NCBI RefSeq assembly: GCF_016863475.1
Contig: NZ_BOOY01000043.1
Location: 44,090 to 108,089, forward strand
DNA: 64,000 bases
Source: Spirilliplanes yamanashiensis
GTDB lineage: Bacteria; Actinomycetota; Actinomycetes; Mycobacteriales; Micromonosporaceae
Reading direction: 5' to 3'
Under the pieces are notes generated by a model. It ran no database searches. It was not told the origin of the DNA and saw only the letters and a list, made by a program, of their open reading frames with translations. The translations under genes and the position numbers were made by a program. Shown here piece after piece: positions 52,441-60,466 of this stretch; within the stretch, counting starts at the first letter, position 1, and each line of letters opens with the position of its first letter.

Positions 52441-52863
52441 GTGAGAGCAGCGTCTGTGGGATCGCCGAGCGTCGTCGCGTGGTCCGGCGCACGGCTACGG
52501 CGGCTAGGGGCCGCTCTGCTGCTTGTCATCGGGCTGCTCGCCATGCACGGGTCGGTGCACCACGGCGCCGATGGGGCGGAAAGCGCCCATCAGGCGACAG
52601 CGGCCGTCGCCGCCGTCGCGGAACCAGGGGCGTCCAACAGCGGATCGGGCGGCTGCGGGTGCACGACCACCTGCGAGGACATGACGGCTGCCTGCCGCGC
52701 CGTCCAACCGTCCGGCGCCTCGTTGCAGGGACATGTGAGGGCGGTCCGGGCCGCGCGACCGATCGAGCGAGACCTGTCGCCTGGAGGCGCGGGGGCCGAG
52801 CCGGTACCCCGGCATCGCTCGGTGGGGTTGGCGCTTGCCGACCTGGCGGTGACGCGGATCTAG
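52441..52863 (+). CDS. DUF6153-like membrane protein
   Basis: 140 residues from GTG 52441. N-terminal helix LRRLGAALLLVIGLLAMHGSVHHG has the L-x-MHG/HH pattern of the family; a Cys-rich segment CGCTTTCEDMTAACRAV follows, then a polar tail ending LADLAVTRI. The four cysteines are not found in the other DUF6153 members here and may bind metal. It precedes a DUF305 gene by 68 nt in the same direction. Confidence 0.65.
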   Translation: MRAASVGSPSVVAWSGARLRRLGAALLLVIGLLAMHGSVHHGADGAESAHQATAAVAAVAEPGASNSGSGGCGCTTTCEDMTAACRAVQPSGASLQGHVRAVRAARPIERDLSPGGAGAEPVPRHRSVGLALADLAVTRI

Positions 52864-52931
52864 GCCTCGGGCCGGCTGAAAGGCATCCCGTCGTCCATCA
52901 GATCCGTGGTCCCCGAAAGGAATCGTCCTCC

Positions 52932-53561
52932 ATGTACAACAACCCCGTCGTCCGCCGTATCACCCTCGCCGCAAGTGCCGCGGGCGCTGCCCTCATTCTG
53001 TCCGCCTGTGGGTCGTCGTCGTCGGGCCCTGAGGCCGGCGAGGGCGCCGAGCCCGCCGGCGCCAGCCAGCCCTCGCAGGCCGCCGCCTCGTTCAACGACG
53101 CCGATGTGGCGTTCGCGCAGATGATGATCCCTGATCACAAGATGGTGGCCGAGATGGGCGAGCTGGCCGAGAAGAAGGCCGACACGTCTGAACTGAAGGC
53201 CCTCGCGAAGGAGATGAAGAAGGAGAGCGAGACGGCCCAGACGCTCGAGGGCCTGCTGACGGCGTGGGGGAAGCCGGCGTCCGGCGACACGGACGGCATG
53301 GACATGCCTGGCGCGATGACCGACAAGGACATGGACATGCTGGACTCCATGAGCGGCATGGAGTTCGACATGATGTTCGCCGAGATGATGGTCAAGCACC
53401 ACGAAGGATCTCTGAAGATGGTCCGTGACGCGCAGACCGCGGGCGCCAGCGCCGAGGCCAAGGCCCTGGCGGACGACATGCTCCAGAACAAGGAGGAGCA
53501 GCTCGAGAAGCTGCGGAAGATCGCCGAGATGGATGCGGATGGGTCGGCCGGGCACGAATGA
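52932..53561 (+). CDS. DUF305 lipoprotein
   Basis: 209 residues from ATG 52932 behind AAAGGA. Lipobox LILSACGSS; first repeat VAFAQMMIPDHKMVAEMGEL (HH replaced by DH), an extremely Met/Asp-rich linker (GMDMPGAMTDKDMDMLDSM), second repeat MMFAEMMVKHHEGSLKMVRD. The D-x-M repeats suggest Cu(I) or Cu(II) binding. It ends at a strong bidirectional terminator against the nuo operon. Confidence 0.92.
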   Translation: MYNNPVVRRITLAASAAGAALILSACGSSSSGPEAGEGAEPAGASQPSQAAASFNDADVAFAQMMIPDHKMVAEMGELAEKKADTSELKALAKEMKKESETAQTLEGLLTAWGKPASGDTDGMDMPGAMTDKDMDMLDSMSGMEFDMMFAEMMVKHHEGSLKMVRDAQTAGASAEAKALADDMLQNKEEQLEKLRKIAEMDADGSAGHE

Positions 53562-53632
53562 GATCCGTCCGGCTCAGGTCGGAGCAGTTCGTCTCCCGGC
53601 ATGCGATTTACGGCCACGCCGGTAGCATCGTC

Positions 53633-53676
53633 GATGGCGTGCCCCACCGGAGGAAGCACCGGCGGGGCACGCCATC
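53633..53676. terminator. Bidirectional terminator between DUF305 gene and nuo operon
   Basis: A perfect 13-bp stem (GATGGCGTGCCCC / GGGGCACGCCATC), with a further internal CCGG/CCGG pair in the 18-nt loop, between two converging transcription units. Confidence 0.85.
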
Positions 53677-53689
53677 AGCCGGCCGAACG

Positions 53690-55153
53690 TCACGGCAGAG
53701 CGACGGCGAGCCAGGCTCCTGAACCGACGCCGAGGATGAGGGACGCCGCCGCCAGGGCATGCACCGTGACCGGTGGTGCCGTGAGCGCCTGCTCCCGCGT
53801 CGTCATCGTCCGGACCTCGTGGCCCCCGCTGCCGTCGGCCGCCGGGGAGCCCGTGGGAACAGCCACCGTCGCCGGTGCGATCCAGCGAAGGTAGTAGAAC
53901 AGGCTGGCGACGGTGTTGACCGCAGCCAGCACCACCAGCCAGGCGAGCCCGCCGTCCCACGCGGCGGTGAACACCGCCAGCTTGCCGACGAAGACGGCGG
54001 TGGGTGGTGTGCCGACCAGGCCCAACAGGCATACGACCAGGCCGACAACCAGCGCACGACGCCGACGCGCTGCGGCGGCCCACTCCTCGATGCTGCGGGC
54101 GTGCCCCAGCACGGCTGCGGCGGCGAAGGCGCCCAGGTTGGTCAACGCGTACCCGGCGAGGTAGACGGCCAGGGCCGGCACGGCCAGCTCCGTGCGCCCC
54201 GCGACGGCGACCACCATGAACAGATACCCGACTTGGCTGACCGTCGAGTAGGCCAGCAGCCGCAGCACCTCGGTCTGCGCGAAGGCCGCCAGATTGCCCA
54301 GCGTCATGCTGAGGGCGGCGACGACAGCGACCAGCAGGGGTACGTCGAGCGGCACGTCCGCGAACGGTTCGTCGACCAGCCGGAACGCGGCGGCGACCGC
54401 GCCGAGCTTGGGGATCGTCGTGATGTACGCCGCCATCGCCGGCGCGGTCCCGGCCGTGACGTCCGGCACCCAGAAGTGGAGCGGCACGGCGCCCGCCTTG
54501 AATGCCACTCCGGCGAACACGCCGAGGACGGCGATCGCCAGCAGCGGGGCGGGCGCCTCAGGGAGCGCGGCCGCGAGGTCGGCGTAGCCGGTGCTGCCGG
54601 CGGCGAGCACGAGGGCCGCGGCGCCGACCAGCAGCAACACGCCGGCGAAGGCGCCCATCAGGTAGTACTTCAGCGTCGCCTCGGTGGCCCGTGCGTCCTT
54701 GGTGTACCCGGCCAGGGCGTACAGCGGAACGCTGGCCAGCAGATACGCGGCCACGAGTAGCAGCACGTCGGCGCTCGCCGCCAGCGCGACGGCGCCCAGC
54801 GCGCCGAGGAGCATGAGGACGTACGCCTCGGTCTCGCGCGGGTGGCCGGACAGCGACGCCGAGACGAGCCACACGGCGACGGCCACGGCAAGCGCGACCG
54901 TGATGCGGACGACGCCGGTGGTCGTGTCGATGACCCACAGGTCCTCGAACACTCGCCGGTCTTCTCCGGCGAGGCCGACGGCGGCCGTGACGGCGCTGGC
55001 CACGCAGGCGACGAGCACCACGACTCGGACCCGCCACTGCCGGTGCTGCGGCGTCCACAGCCCGAGCAGAAGTCCACCGACGGCGCCGATGAGCAGCAGC
55101 AGCTCGGGCAACAGCGCCAGGGCGTCGTCTCCGGCGCCGGTCATGTCGTTCAT
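53690..55153 (-). CDS. nuoN: NuoN-like antiporter subunit
   Basis: 487 residues, about 14 membrane helices of the proton-conducting antiporter family. Channel residues kept: Lys in AFKAGAVPLHFWVPD, Lys in TTIPKLGAV and Lys in VFVGKLAVF. The helix-5 Glu of NuoN (normally in E-L-L-S-L-P-L-Y) is not at its place; the corresponding stretch reads YLLASVPLYAL. Start ATG 55153 overlaps nuoM by 4 nt; the frame extends much further upstream without support. Last gene of the nuo-like operon. Confidence 0.9.
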   Translation of the reverse strand: MNDMTGAGDDALALLPELLLLIGAVGGLLLGLWTPQHRQWRVRVVVLVACVASAVTAAVGLAGEDRRVFEDLWVIDTTTGVVRITVALAVAVAVWLVSASLSGHPRETEAYVLMLLGALGAVALAASADVLLLVAAYLLASVPLYALAGYTKDARATEATLKYYLMGAFAGVLLLVGAAALVLAAGSTGYADLAAALPEAPAPLLAIAVLGVFAGVAFKAGAVPLHFWVPDVTAGTAPAMAAYITTIPKLGAVAAAFRLVDEPFADVPLDVPLLVAVVAALSMTLGNLAAFAQTEVLRLLAYSTVSQVGYLFMVVAVAGRTELAVPALAVYLAGYALTNLGAFAAAAVLGHARSIEEWAAAARRRRALVVGLVVCLLGLVGTPPTAVFVGKLAVFTAAWDGGLAWLVVLAAVNTVASLFYYLRWIAPATVAVPTGSPAADGSGGHEVRTMTTREQALTAPPVTVHALAAASLILGVGSGAWLAVALP

Positions 55154-56754
55154 CGCGCCACCAGCTGCGTGACCATTCTGGCTGCAGGTTCGAACACGTC
55201 GAGCAGCACACCGGGCAGGAGGCCGAGGATCAACGCAAGGGCAAGGAGCGCCGCCACCGGAAGCAGTTCGTGGCCGTGCAGGTCCTCTGTGCGAACGCGC
55301 GGCGGCGTACGGGCGGCCGTGGCCGTAGCGGCGCTCGCCACGGCATGCGGCGCGGTCCGGGTCGGCGCGTGGTCCGCGCCGTGGCCGGTTGCGGGCTCGA
55401 CCGTCGCGCCCGTCAGGAGCCGTTGCAGGGCGAGGAGAAACAGCCCGGCGGTGACGAGGATGCCGGCGACCGCGAGGACGGTGGCCACGGGCGCCGCCTG
55501 CAACGCACCCGTGAAGATTTGGAATTCGGCCACGAAGCCGGAAAAGCCGGGCAGACCGAGCGACCCGAACGCGGCCACGGCGAGGGCGGCCGCGAAAACG
55601 GGCGCAGGGCGGGCCAGGCCGCCCCACCGGTCGAACGCATACGTACGGCCGCGGGACCAGAGCCATCCGGTGAGGAGGAACAGCGCCCCGGTCAGCAGCC
55701 CGTGGCTCACCATCTGGTAGAGCGCGCCGACGGTGGCGATGGTGCGCGCTTCGTCGTCCGCCTGCCCCACCAAGCCGGCGGCGCCGAGCCCCAGCAGCAC
55801 ATAGCCCATGTGGTTGACGGAGGTGTAGGCGATCATCCGTTTGAGGTCCGTCTGGGCCAGCGCCACGAAAGCTCCCCAGAGGACGCTGACCACGCCGACG
55901 ACGACGGCGACCATGGCCCAGCGGCGCCAGGCGTCCGGCAGGATCGGCATCGCGATGCGCACGAACCCGTAGGTGCCGAGCTTGAGCAGCACGCCGGCGA
56001 GGATCGCTGATCCGGCGGCCGGCGCGTCGGTGTGCGCGTCGGGCAGCCAGGTGTGGAAGGGGAACAACGGGGTCTTGACGGCAAGTCCGAGCCCGATCGC
56101 GAGCAGCACGAGACCTGCGGCGACGGGTGATTCCGTCAGCGGCGGGTTCTTCGCGAGCGTGACCATGTCGAAGGTCCGGTCGTCACTGCCGAGGAACAGT
56201 CCGATGAATCCGACGAGCAGGGCGAGCGAACCGACGAAGGTGTACAGGAAGAACTTGAGGGCACTGCGCCGGGCGTTGCCGTGGCCCCACCCGGCGATGA
56301 TGAAGTACATCCCCACGATGGTGAGGTCGAAGAACACGAAGAACAGGATCAGGTCGAGGGCTGCGAACGTGCCGAGGCAGGCAGTCTGCAGGAACAGGAA
56401 CAGGGCCGCATACGTGCGTGGCCGGTCGGGTTCGCGCAGGGACCAGACCGCGCACGCCAGGAAGAGGACCGCGGTCAGTGCCAGCAGCGGCAGGGAGAGT
56501 CCGTCGACGCCGACGTGGTAGCCGGCATCGACGGTCGGGATCCAGGGCACGTCGACCTCGTAGGCGATGCCGTCGACCAGGCCGGCCGCATCGGACCCCG
56601 GGTCGTAACGCCACCACATCCATCCGATCAGCGCCAGGTCGGCGCTCGAGGCCGCCAGCCACACCGCCGCCGCGGCGCGACCGGACAGGCGCGGCATCGC
56701 CAGCAGCACGCCTGCCGCGGCCAGAGGCAGAAATATCACCACGGTCAACAGCAT
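55150..56754 (-). CDS. nuoM: NuoM-like antiporter subunit
   Basis: 534 residues, about 14 helices. Channel residues kept: VKTPLFPFHTWLPDAHTDAP (Lys), LAGVLLKLGTYGF (Lys), MVSHGLLTGALF (His) and FVAEFQIFTG (Glu). The helix-5 acid is Asp (FFDLTIVGMYF) where most NuoM proteins have Glu. A C-terminal insertion of about 40 polar residues with His (TGHGADHAPTRTAPHA, EDLHGHE) lies before the last helix. It should translocate protons or cations as in complex I or Mrp. ATG 56754. Confidence 0.92.
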   Translation of the reverse strand: MLLTVVIFLPLAAAGVLLAMPRLSGRAAAAVWLAASSADLALIGWMWWRYDPGSDAAGLVDGIAYEVDVPWIPTVDAGYHVGVDGLSLPLLALTAVLFLACAVWSLREPDRPRTYAALFLFLQTACLGTFAALDLILFFVFFDLTIVGMYFIIAGWGHGNARRSALKFFLYTFVGSLALLVGFIGLFLGSDDRTFDMVTLAKNPPLTESPVAAGLVLLAIGLGLAVKTPLFPFHTWLPDAHTDAPAAGSAILAGVLLKLGTYGFVRIAMPILPDAWRRWAMVAVVVGVVSVLWGAFVALAQTDLKRMIAYTSVNHMGYVLLGLGAAGLVGQADDEARTIATVGALYQMVSHGLLTGALFLLTGWLWSRGRTYAFDRWGGLARPAPVFAAALAVAAFGSLGLPGFSGFVAEFQIFTGALQAAPVATVLAVAGILVTAGLFLLALQRLLTGATVEPATGHGADHAPTRTAPHAVASAATATAARTPPRVRTEDLHGHELLPVAALLALALILGLLPGVLLDVFEPAARMVTQLVAR

Positions 56755-56756
56755 GG

Positions 56757-58622
56757 TCACCTCACCACCAGGAGGAGGACGAGCAGGACGCCGAGGCCGG
56801 CGACGGCTTGCACGTAGTACTGGTGCACCAGGCCGGTCTGCGGACGCCGCGCGGCCGCGCCGGCCCACCGAACGGCACGGGCGGTGGCGCGGACCGCCCC
56901 GTCGACGAGGTCGGTGTCCGCGCGGCCCAGCGCCACGGCGACCCGGGCCACACCCCGGGCCACACCCCGGACCGCCGCGTCGACGACCCGGTCGTCCAGG
57001 AACGCCACGGCGCGCGCGACCGCCATCGCCGGACGGGGCGACAGCAGCCGGCCCAGACCGGCCCACGCGCCGAGTGGGCTGCGGTCGAGGGCGTCGAAGG
57101 CGCCCGGCCGCGCCCGCCCGACGGCGACGGTCGCCGCCGCCGCGACGGCGGCCAGAATGCCGCCGAGGATCAGATCGCCGCCGTCAGCGGGGTGTGCCTC
57201 GACGCCGAGGACGTCGCCGAGTACGCGGGCCGCCGCCGGGACGGCGAGGACGCCGAACCCGGCGGCCGCGATCGCCAGGACCACCGCGACGACCGTCGCG
57301 CCGGCCGGGACCCTGCGGGTGCCCTCCTCCTCTGCGTCGAGTGGCTCCGCCCCGGTCGGGCGCGCGAGGACGACGGCGAGTATCCGGCCGGCGTAGACGG
57401 CCGACAGCACGGCAGCGGCCAGGCCGACCATGCGTAGCGCAGCGTCGTCGGTCTCCGCGAGGATGGACTCCTTCGTCGCCCACAGCGACAGCGGCGGCAA
57501 GCCGGCCAGGGCGAACGCGGCAGCGGTGGCCGCCACGCCGAGTACCGGATACCGCCGGACGGCGCCGCGCAGGCTCGCCAGCAACTTGCTGCCCAAGGCG
57601 GTGAGCCAGGCCCCGGCGGCCACGAAGAGTGCCGCCTTGACGGCGGCGTGCGCGACCAGCTGCCCGGTTCCGCCGGCGGTGGCGCCGACGCCGGCGGCCA
57701 GCACGACGAATCCGATCTGGGCCGCAGTGCTGGCGGCGAGCAGCTGCTTGAGGTCCCGCTGGGCGACCGCCACCGCGCCGAGAGCCAGGGCGGTGAGCGC
57801 ACCGGCCCAGGCAGCCGCGTCGGCCGCCCATCCGGTCGCCGCCAACAACGGCTGAGTGCGGAGCAACAGGTATCCGCCCGCCGCCACCATCGTGGCCGAG
57901 TGCAGCAGTGCGCTGACCGGGCTCGGACCTGCCATCGCGCCCGACAGCCAGGCCGAGAACGGCAGCTGCGCGGACTTGCCGAGCGCCGCGATCAGCACTC
58001 CGGCCGCAGCCGCATCAGCCCAGCCGCCGTCCGCGGTGGCCAGTCCCCCCAGATACAGGTTCCCTGTGCCGGCCAGTGCCGCGCCGGCCGCGACGTAGAG
58101 CCCCAGGTCCCCGGCGCGGGTGGTCACGAAGGCGCGGGTGCCCGCGCCGACCCTGCCCTGGTGTTGCCAGCGGTAGGCGATGAGCGCGTACGACGTTGCG
58201 CCCATCACTTCCCAGGCCAGCAGTAAGGCCGGCAGGGTGGTCGCCGTGACCGTGCCGAGCATCGCGGCGATGAACAGCAGGAAGTAGCCGAAGAACCGGG
58301 CGCGCGCGGCGGTGGCGGCGAGGTCGACGAGGGCGAACACGGTGATCAGCCCCGCGACGGTGGTCACCATCAGCACCAGCACCGCGGAGAGCCCGTCGAC
58401 GGCGAAGCCGAGCTCTCCGCCCGGCACGGCGCTGAGGAAGGGCAGCGACAGGCCGGGCCGGGCGCCGGCGACGATCACCGCCAGAGCAAACGCTCCCGCG
58501 GTGGCGAACACCGCCGTGGCCCCGGCGATCCGGTCGGCGCGCCGACCGGCGAGCAGCAGCACGGCACCCAGCGCCGCGGGCAGCAGCACCAGGATCCCGA
58601 GGGCCGTCCGTGCGCCGCTCAT
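56757..58622 (-). CDS. nuoL: NuoL-like antiporter subunit
   Basis: 621 residues: about 15 helices plus the C-terminal extension with an amphipathic lateral helix. Key residues look intact: Glu in LAWEVMGATSYALIAY, Lys in AALGKSAQLPFSAWL, His in ALLHSATMVAAGGY, Lys in HAAVKAALFVAAGA and Lys in WATKESILAE. So this pump subunit should be functional. ATG 58622 overlaps nuoK by 4 nt; two bases separate its stop from the nuoM start. Confidence 0.93.
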   Translation of the reverse strand: MSGARTALGILVLLPAALGAVLLLAGRRADRIAGATAVFATAGAFALAVIVAGARPGLSLPFLSAVPGGELGFAVDGLSAVLVLMVTTVAGLITVFALVDLAATAARARFFGYFLLFIAAMLGTVTATTLPALLLAWEVMGATSYALIAYRWQHQGRVGAGTRAFVTTRAGDLGLYVAAGAALAGTGNLYLGGLATADGGWADAAAAGVLIAALGKSAQLPFSAWLSGAMAGPSPVSALLHSATMVAAGGYLLLRTQPLLAATGWAADAAAWAGALTALALGAVAVAQRDLKQLLAASTAAQIGFVVLAAGVGATAGGTGQLVAHAAVKAALFVAAGAWLTALGSKLLASLRGAVRRYPVLGVAATAAAFALAGLPPLSLWATKESILAETDDAALRMVGLAAAVLSAVYAGRILAVVLARPTGAEPLDAEEEGTRRVPAGATVVAVVLAIAAAGFGVLAVPAAARVLGDVLGVEAHPADGGDLILGGILAAVAAAATVAVGRARPGAFDALDRSPLGAWAGLGRLLSPRPAMAVARAVAFLDDRVVDAAVRGVARGVARVAVALGRADTDLVDGAVRATARAVRWAGAAARRPQTGLVHQYYVQAVAGLGVLLVLLLVVR

Positions 58623-58936
58623 CCGCGCAGATCCCGGGCCGCGTCGACCATGTCGACCTGCCGGGCGCGGTAGATGGCCACCGTCACGGCAAAGCCCATC
58701 GCCATCTCCACCGCCATGACCACCAGCGCCATCACCGCGAGCATCTGCCCGTCGGGCAGGTCCGGCGCGATGAAGTACCACGCCGCACCGGCGGCCAGGA
58801 GAACACCGTTGAGCACCAGCTCGAGGCCCATCATCACCATGACGATGGACTGCTGGGACAGGGCCCCGAAGAGCCCGACGCCGACCAGTCCCGCCGCCAC
58901 CGTCAGCAGGATCTGCAGCCCGACATCACCGCTCAT
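58619..58936 (-). CDS. nuoK: NuoK-like subunit
   Basis: 105 residues, three helices. The two membrane glutamates needed for proton translocation are present: MMGLELVLNGVLL and MAVEMAMGFAVTVAIYR. It joins the antiporter subunits to NuoJ/NuoH. It overlaps nuoJ and nuoL by 4 nt each. Confidence 0.94.
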   Translation of the reverse strand: MSGDVGLQILLTVAAGLVGVGLFGALSQQSIVMVMMGLELVLNGVLLAAGAAWYFIAPDLPDGQMLAVMALVVMAVEMAMGFAVTVAIYRARQVDMVDAARDLRG

Positions 58937-59514
58937 CGGGGCAGCCCTCCCGGGATCGGATCGTCAGGCTTGGCGCCGGTGAGGTCCGCGCCGAAGCGGT
59001 CGTAGCGGCCGCGGGCGGTGGCCAGAACCGTGCCGGCCAGGATGGTGGCGAACAGACCGACGCCGGTCACCAGCATGACCAGCATGTGACTGCCCATGAT
59101 CGCCTCACCGAGCTGGCGGGTCGCATCGACGGGAACGGCGCCGCGCCGGACCGGCCAGTCGATCGTCCAGATCCCCCCGACCAGCACCCCGAACACGCCC
59201 GCGCCGGCGACCGCAGAACCGCGGGCGTTGTGCACCATCGTCATCGGCATCAGGCCGGCCGGGTTCATCATGAACATGATCATGAAAACGGCCATGATCG
59301 CCATCTCGATCGTCATCATGAGGGCCGTGACCACGGCGAGGTAAACAAGATCGAGGACCAGCAGCACACCGGCGACCGCGAGGAACGACGCCAGGAGCGC
59401 GAAGGTGGCCCGGGCCATCGAGTCGACGACGAACACCGCGATCCCGCAGGCCACCGAGCAGACGCCGAGGACGGCCACCGCCGTCACTGCCCATCCCGAC
59501 AGATCAGTCACCAC
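58933..59514 (-). CDS. nuoJ: NuoJ-like subunit
   Basis: 193 residues, five helices, with ATFALLASFLAVAGVLLVLDLVYLA matching the conserved NuoJ helix 3 region (usually A-x-x-L-x-x-x-E/D). The Met-rich stretch MMTIEMAIMAVFMIMFMMNP is unusually dense in methionine and could bind Cu(I), though membrane Met is common. GTG GTG at 59514/59511 gives two possible starts. It lies 10 nt after nuoH. Confidence 0.9.
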   Translation of the reverse strand: MVTDLSGWAVTAVAVLGVCSVACGIAVFVVDSMARATFALLASFLAVAGVLLVLDLVYLAVVTALMMTIEMAIMAVFMIMFMMNPAGLMPMTMVHNARGSAVAGAGVFGVLVGGIWTIDWPVRRGAVPVDATRQLGEAIMGSHMLVMLVTGVGLFATILAGTVLATARGRYDRFGADLTGAKPDDPIPGGLPR

Positions 59515-59524
59515 AGCCTCCTCC

Positions 59525-60466
59525 TCAGCCGGGGTAGAAGCCGGAGATCAGCAGCACCGCGACGACGAGCGTCTGCAGCACCGTCGCCGGCACGAGCACC
59601 ATCCAGGCCACCTCGACGGTCCGGTCGGGCCGCAGCACGGGCACCCGACGGCCCACCGCGACGAGCGCCACGACGACGGCGATCGTCTTCAGCAGGTGCC
59701 ACACGGGTCCGGGCAGCCACGGCCCCGACCCGCCTCCCAGAAACAACGCCGCGCCCATCGCCGCGGCGGCGCCGAGGAAGACCGCGCGGCCCAGCTCGAA
59801 CAGCAAGCGATCGACCCCGGACAGCTCCGAACGCACGCCTCCGGCGATGTCGGGACCCACCGGCGCGGCGAACGGCCCCCAGAACGCGAAGGCCGCTGCG
59901 GTGACCATGAACGTCACGAACGCCACCGGCATCGTCACCACGAACCAAAGGTCCGCTTGCGCCGCCACGATGTCCGTCGTGCGCAAGGAGCCCGCGGCCA
60001 CACCCACAGTGATCAAGGAGAACATCAGGGGCAGCTCGTAGGCCAGACCCTGAGCGAGGAACCGGTATCCGCCTGTCAGGGCGTGGAAAGCGTTCGGCCC
60101 CCATCCCACCAGCCAGACGGCGGCCCACAACAGAGCCTCCATCGCGTTGAACCACACCAGATCGGCACTGGTGGACCACAGTGTCTGCCCGCCGATCGGC
60201 ACGACGGCGAGCGACAGCAAAGCCAGCACGGGCACCGCGACGCATCCCACCCGCCACAGCAACCTGTCCGGCGCCAGCGTGGTCCGCCGCTGCTCCAGCA
60301 GCAGGCGCACCCCGGACCGGACCGGCTCGACGAACGAACGCAGCGGTCCCCCGGTCACCGCGAACCTGTCCGCACCGGCCACCAGCCACGCCAGGGCGAG
60401 GCCGACCACGACGACCAGCAGGACCGCCGGTCCCTGAGCCTCCTCCGGCGGGGACATGTCAGGCAT
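59525..60466 (-). CDS. nuoH: NuoH-like subunit, short form
   Basis: 313 residues, about eight helices, shorter than the usual actinobacterial NuoH. The quinone-channel region is recognisable by VRSELSGVDRLLFELGRAVF (usually T-E-Y-S-G), but the acidic loop before it (normally P-E-A-E-x-E-L) reads PVGPDIAGG, so the cluster of glutamates that links quinone chemistry to pumping is missing. This supports a complex without normal quinone reduction. ATG 60466 lies 8 nt inside the upstream fusion gene. Confidence 0.88.
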   Translation of the reverse strand: MPDMSPPEEAQGPAVLLVVVVGLALAWLVAGADRFAVTGGPLRSFVEPVRSGVRLLLEQRRTTLAPDRLLWRVGCVAVPVLALLSLAVVPIGGQTLWSTSADLVWFNAMEALLWAAVWLVGWGPNAFHALTGGYRFLAQGLAYELPLMFSLITVGVAAGSLRTTDIVAAQADLWFVVTMPVAFVTFMVTAAAFAFWGPFAAPVGPDIAGGVRSELSGVDRLLFELGRAVFLGAAAAMGAALFLGGGSGPWLPGPVWHLLKTIAVVVALVAVGRRVPVLRPDRTVEVAWMVLVPATVLQTLVVAVLLISGFYPG

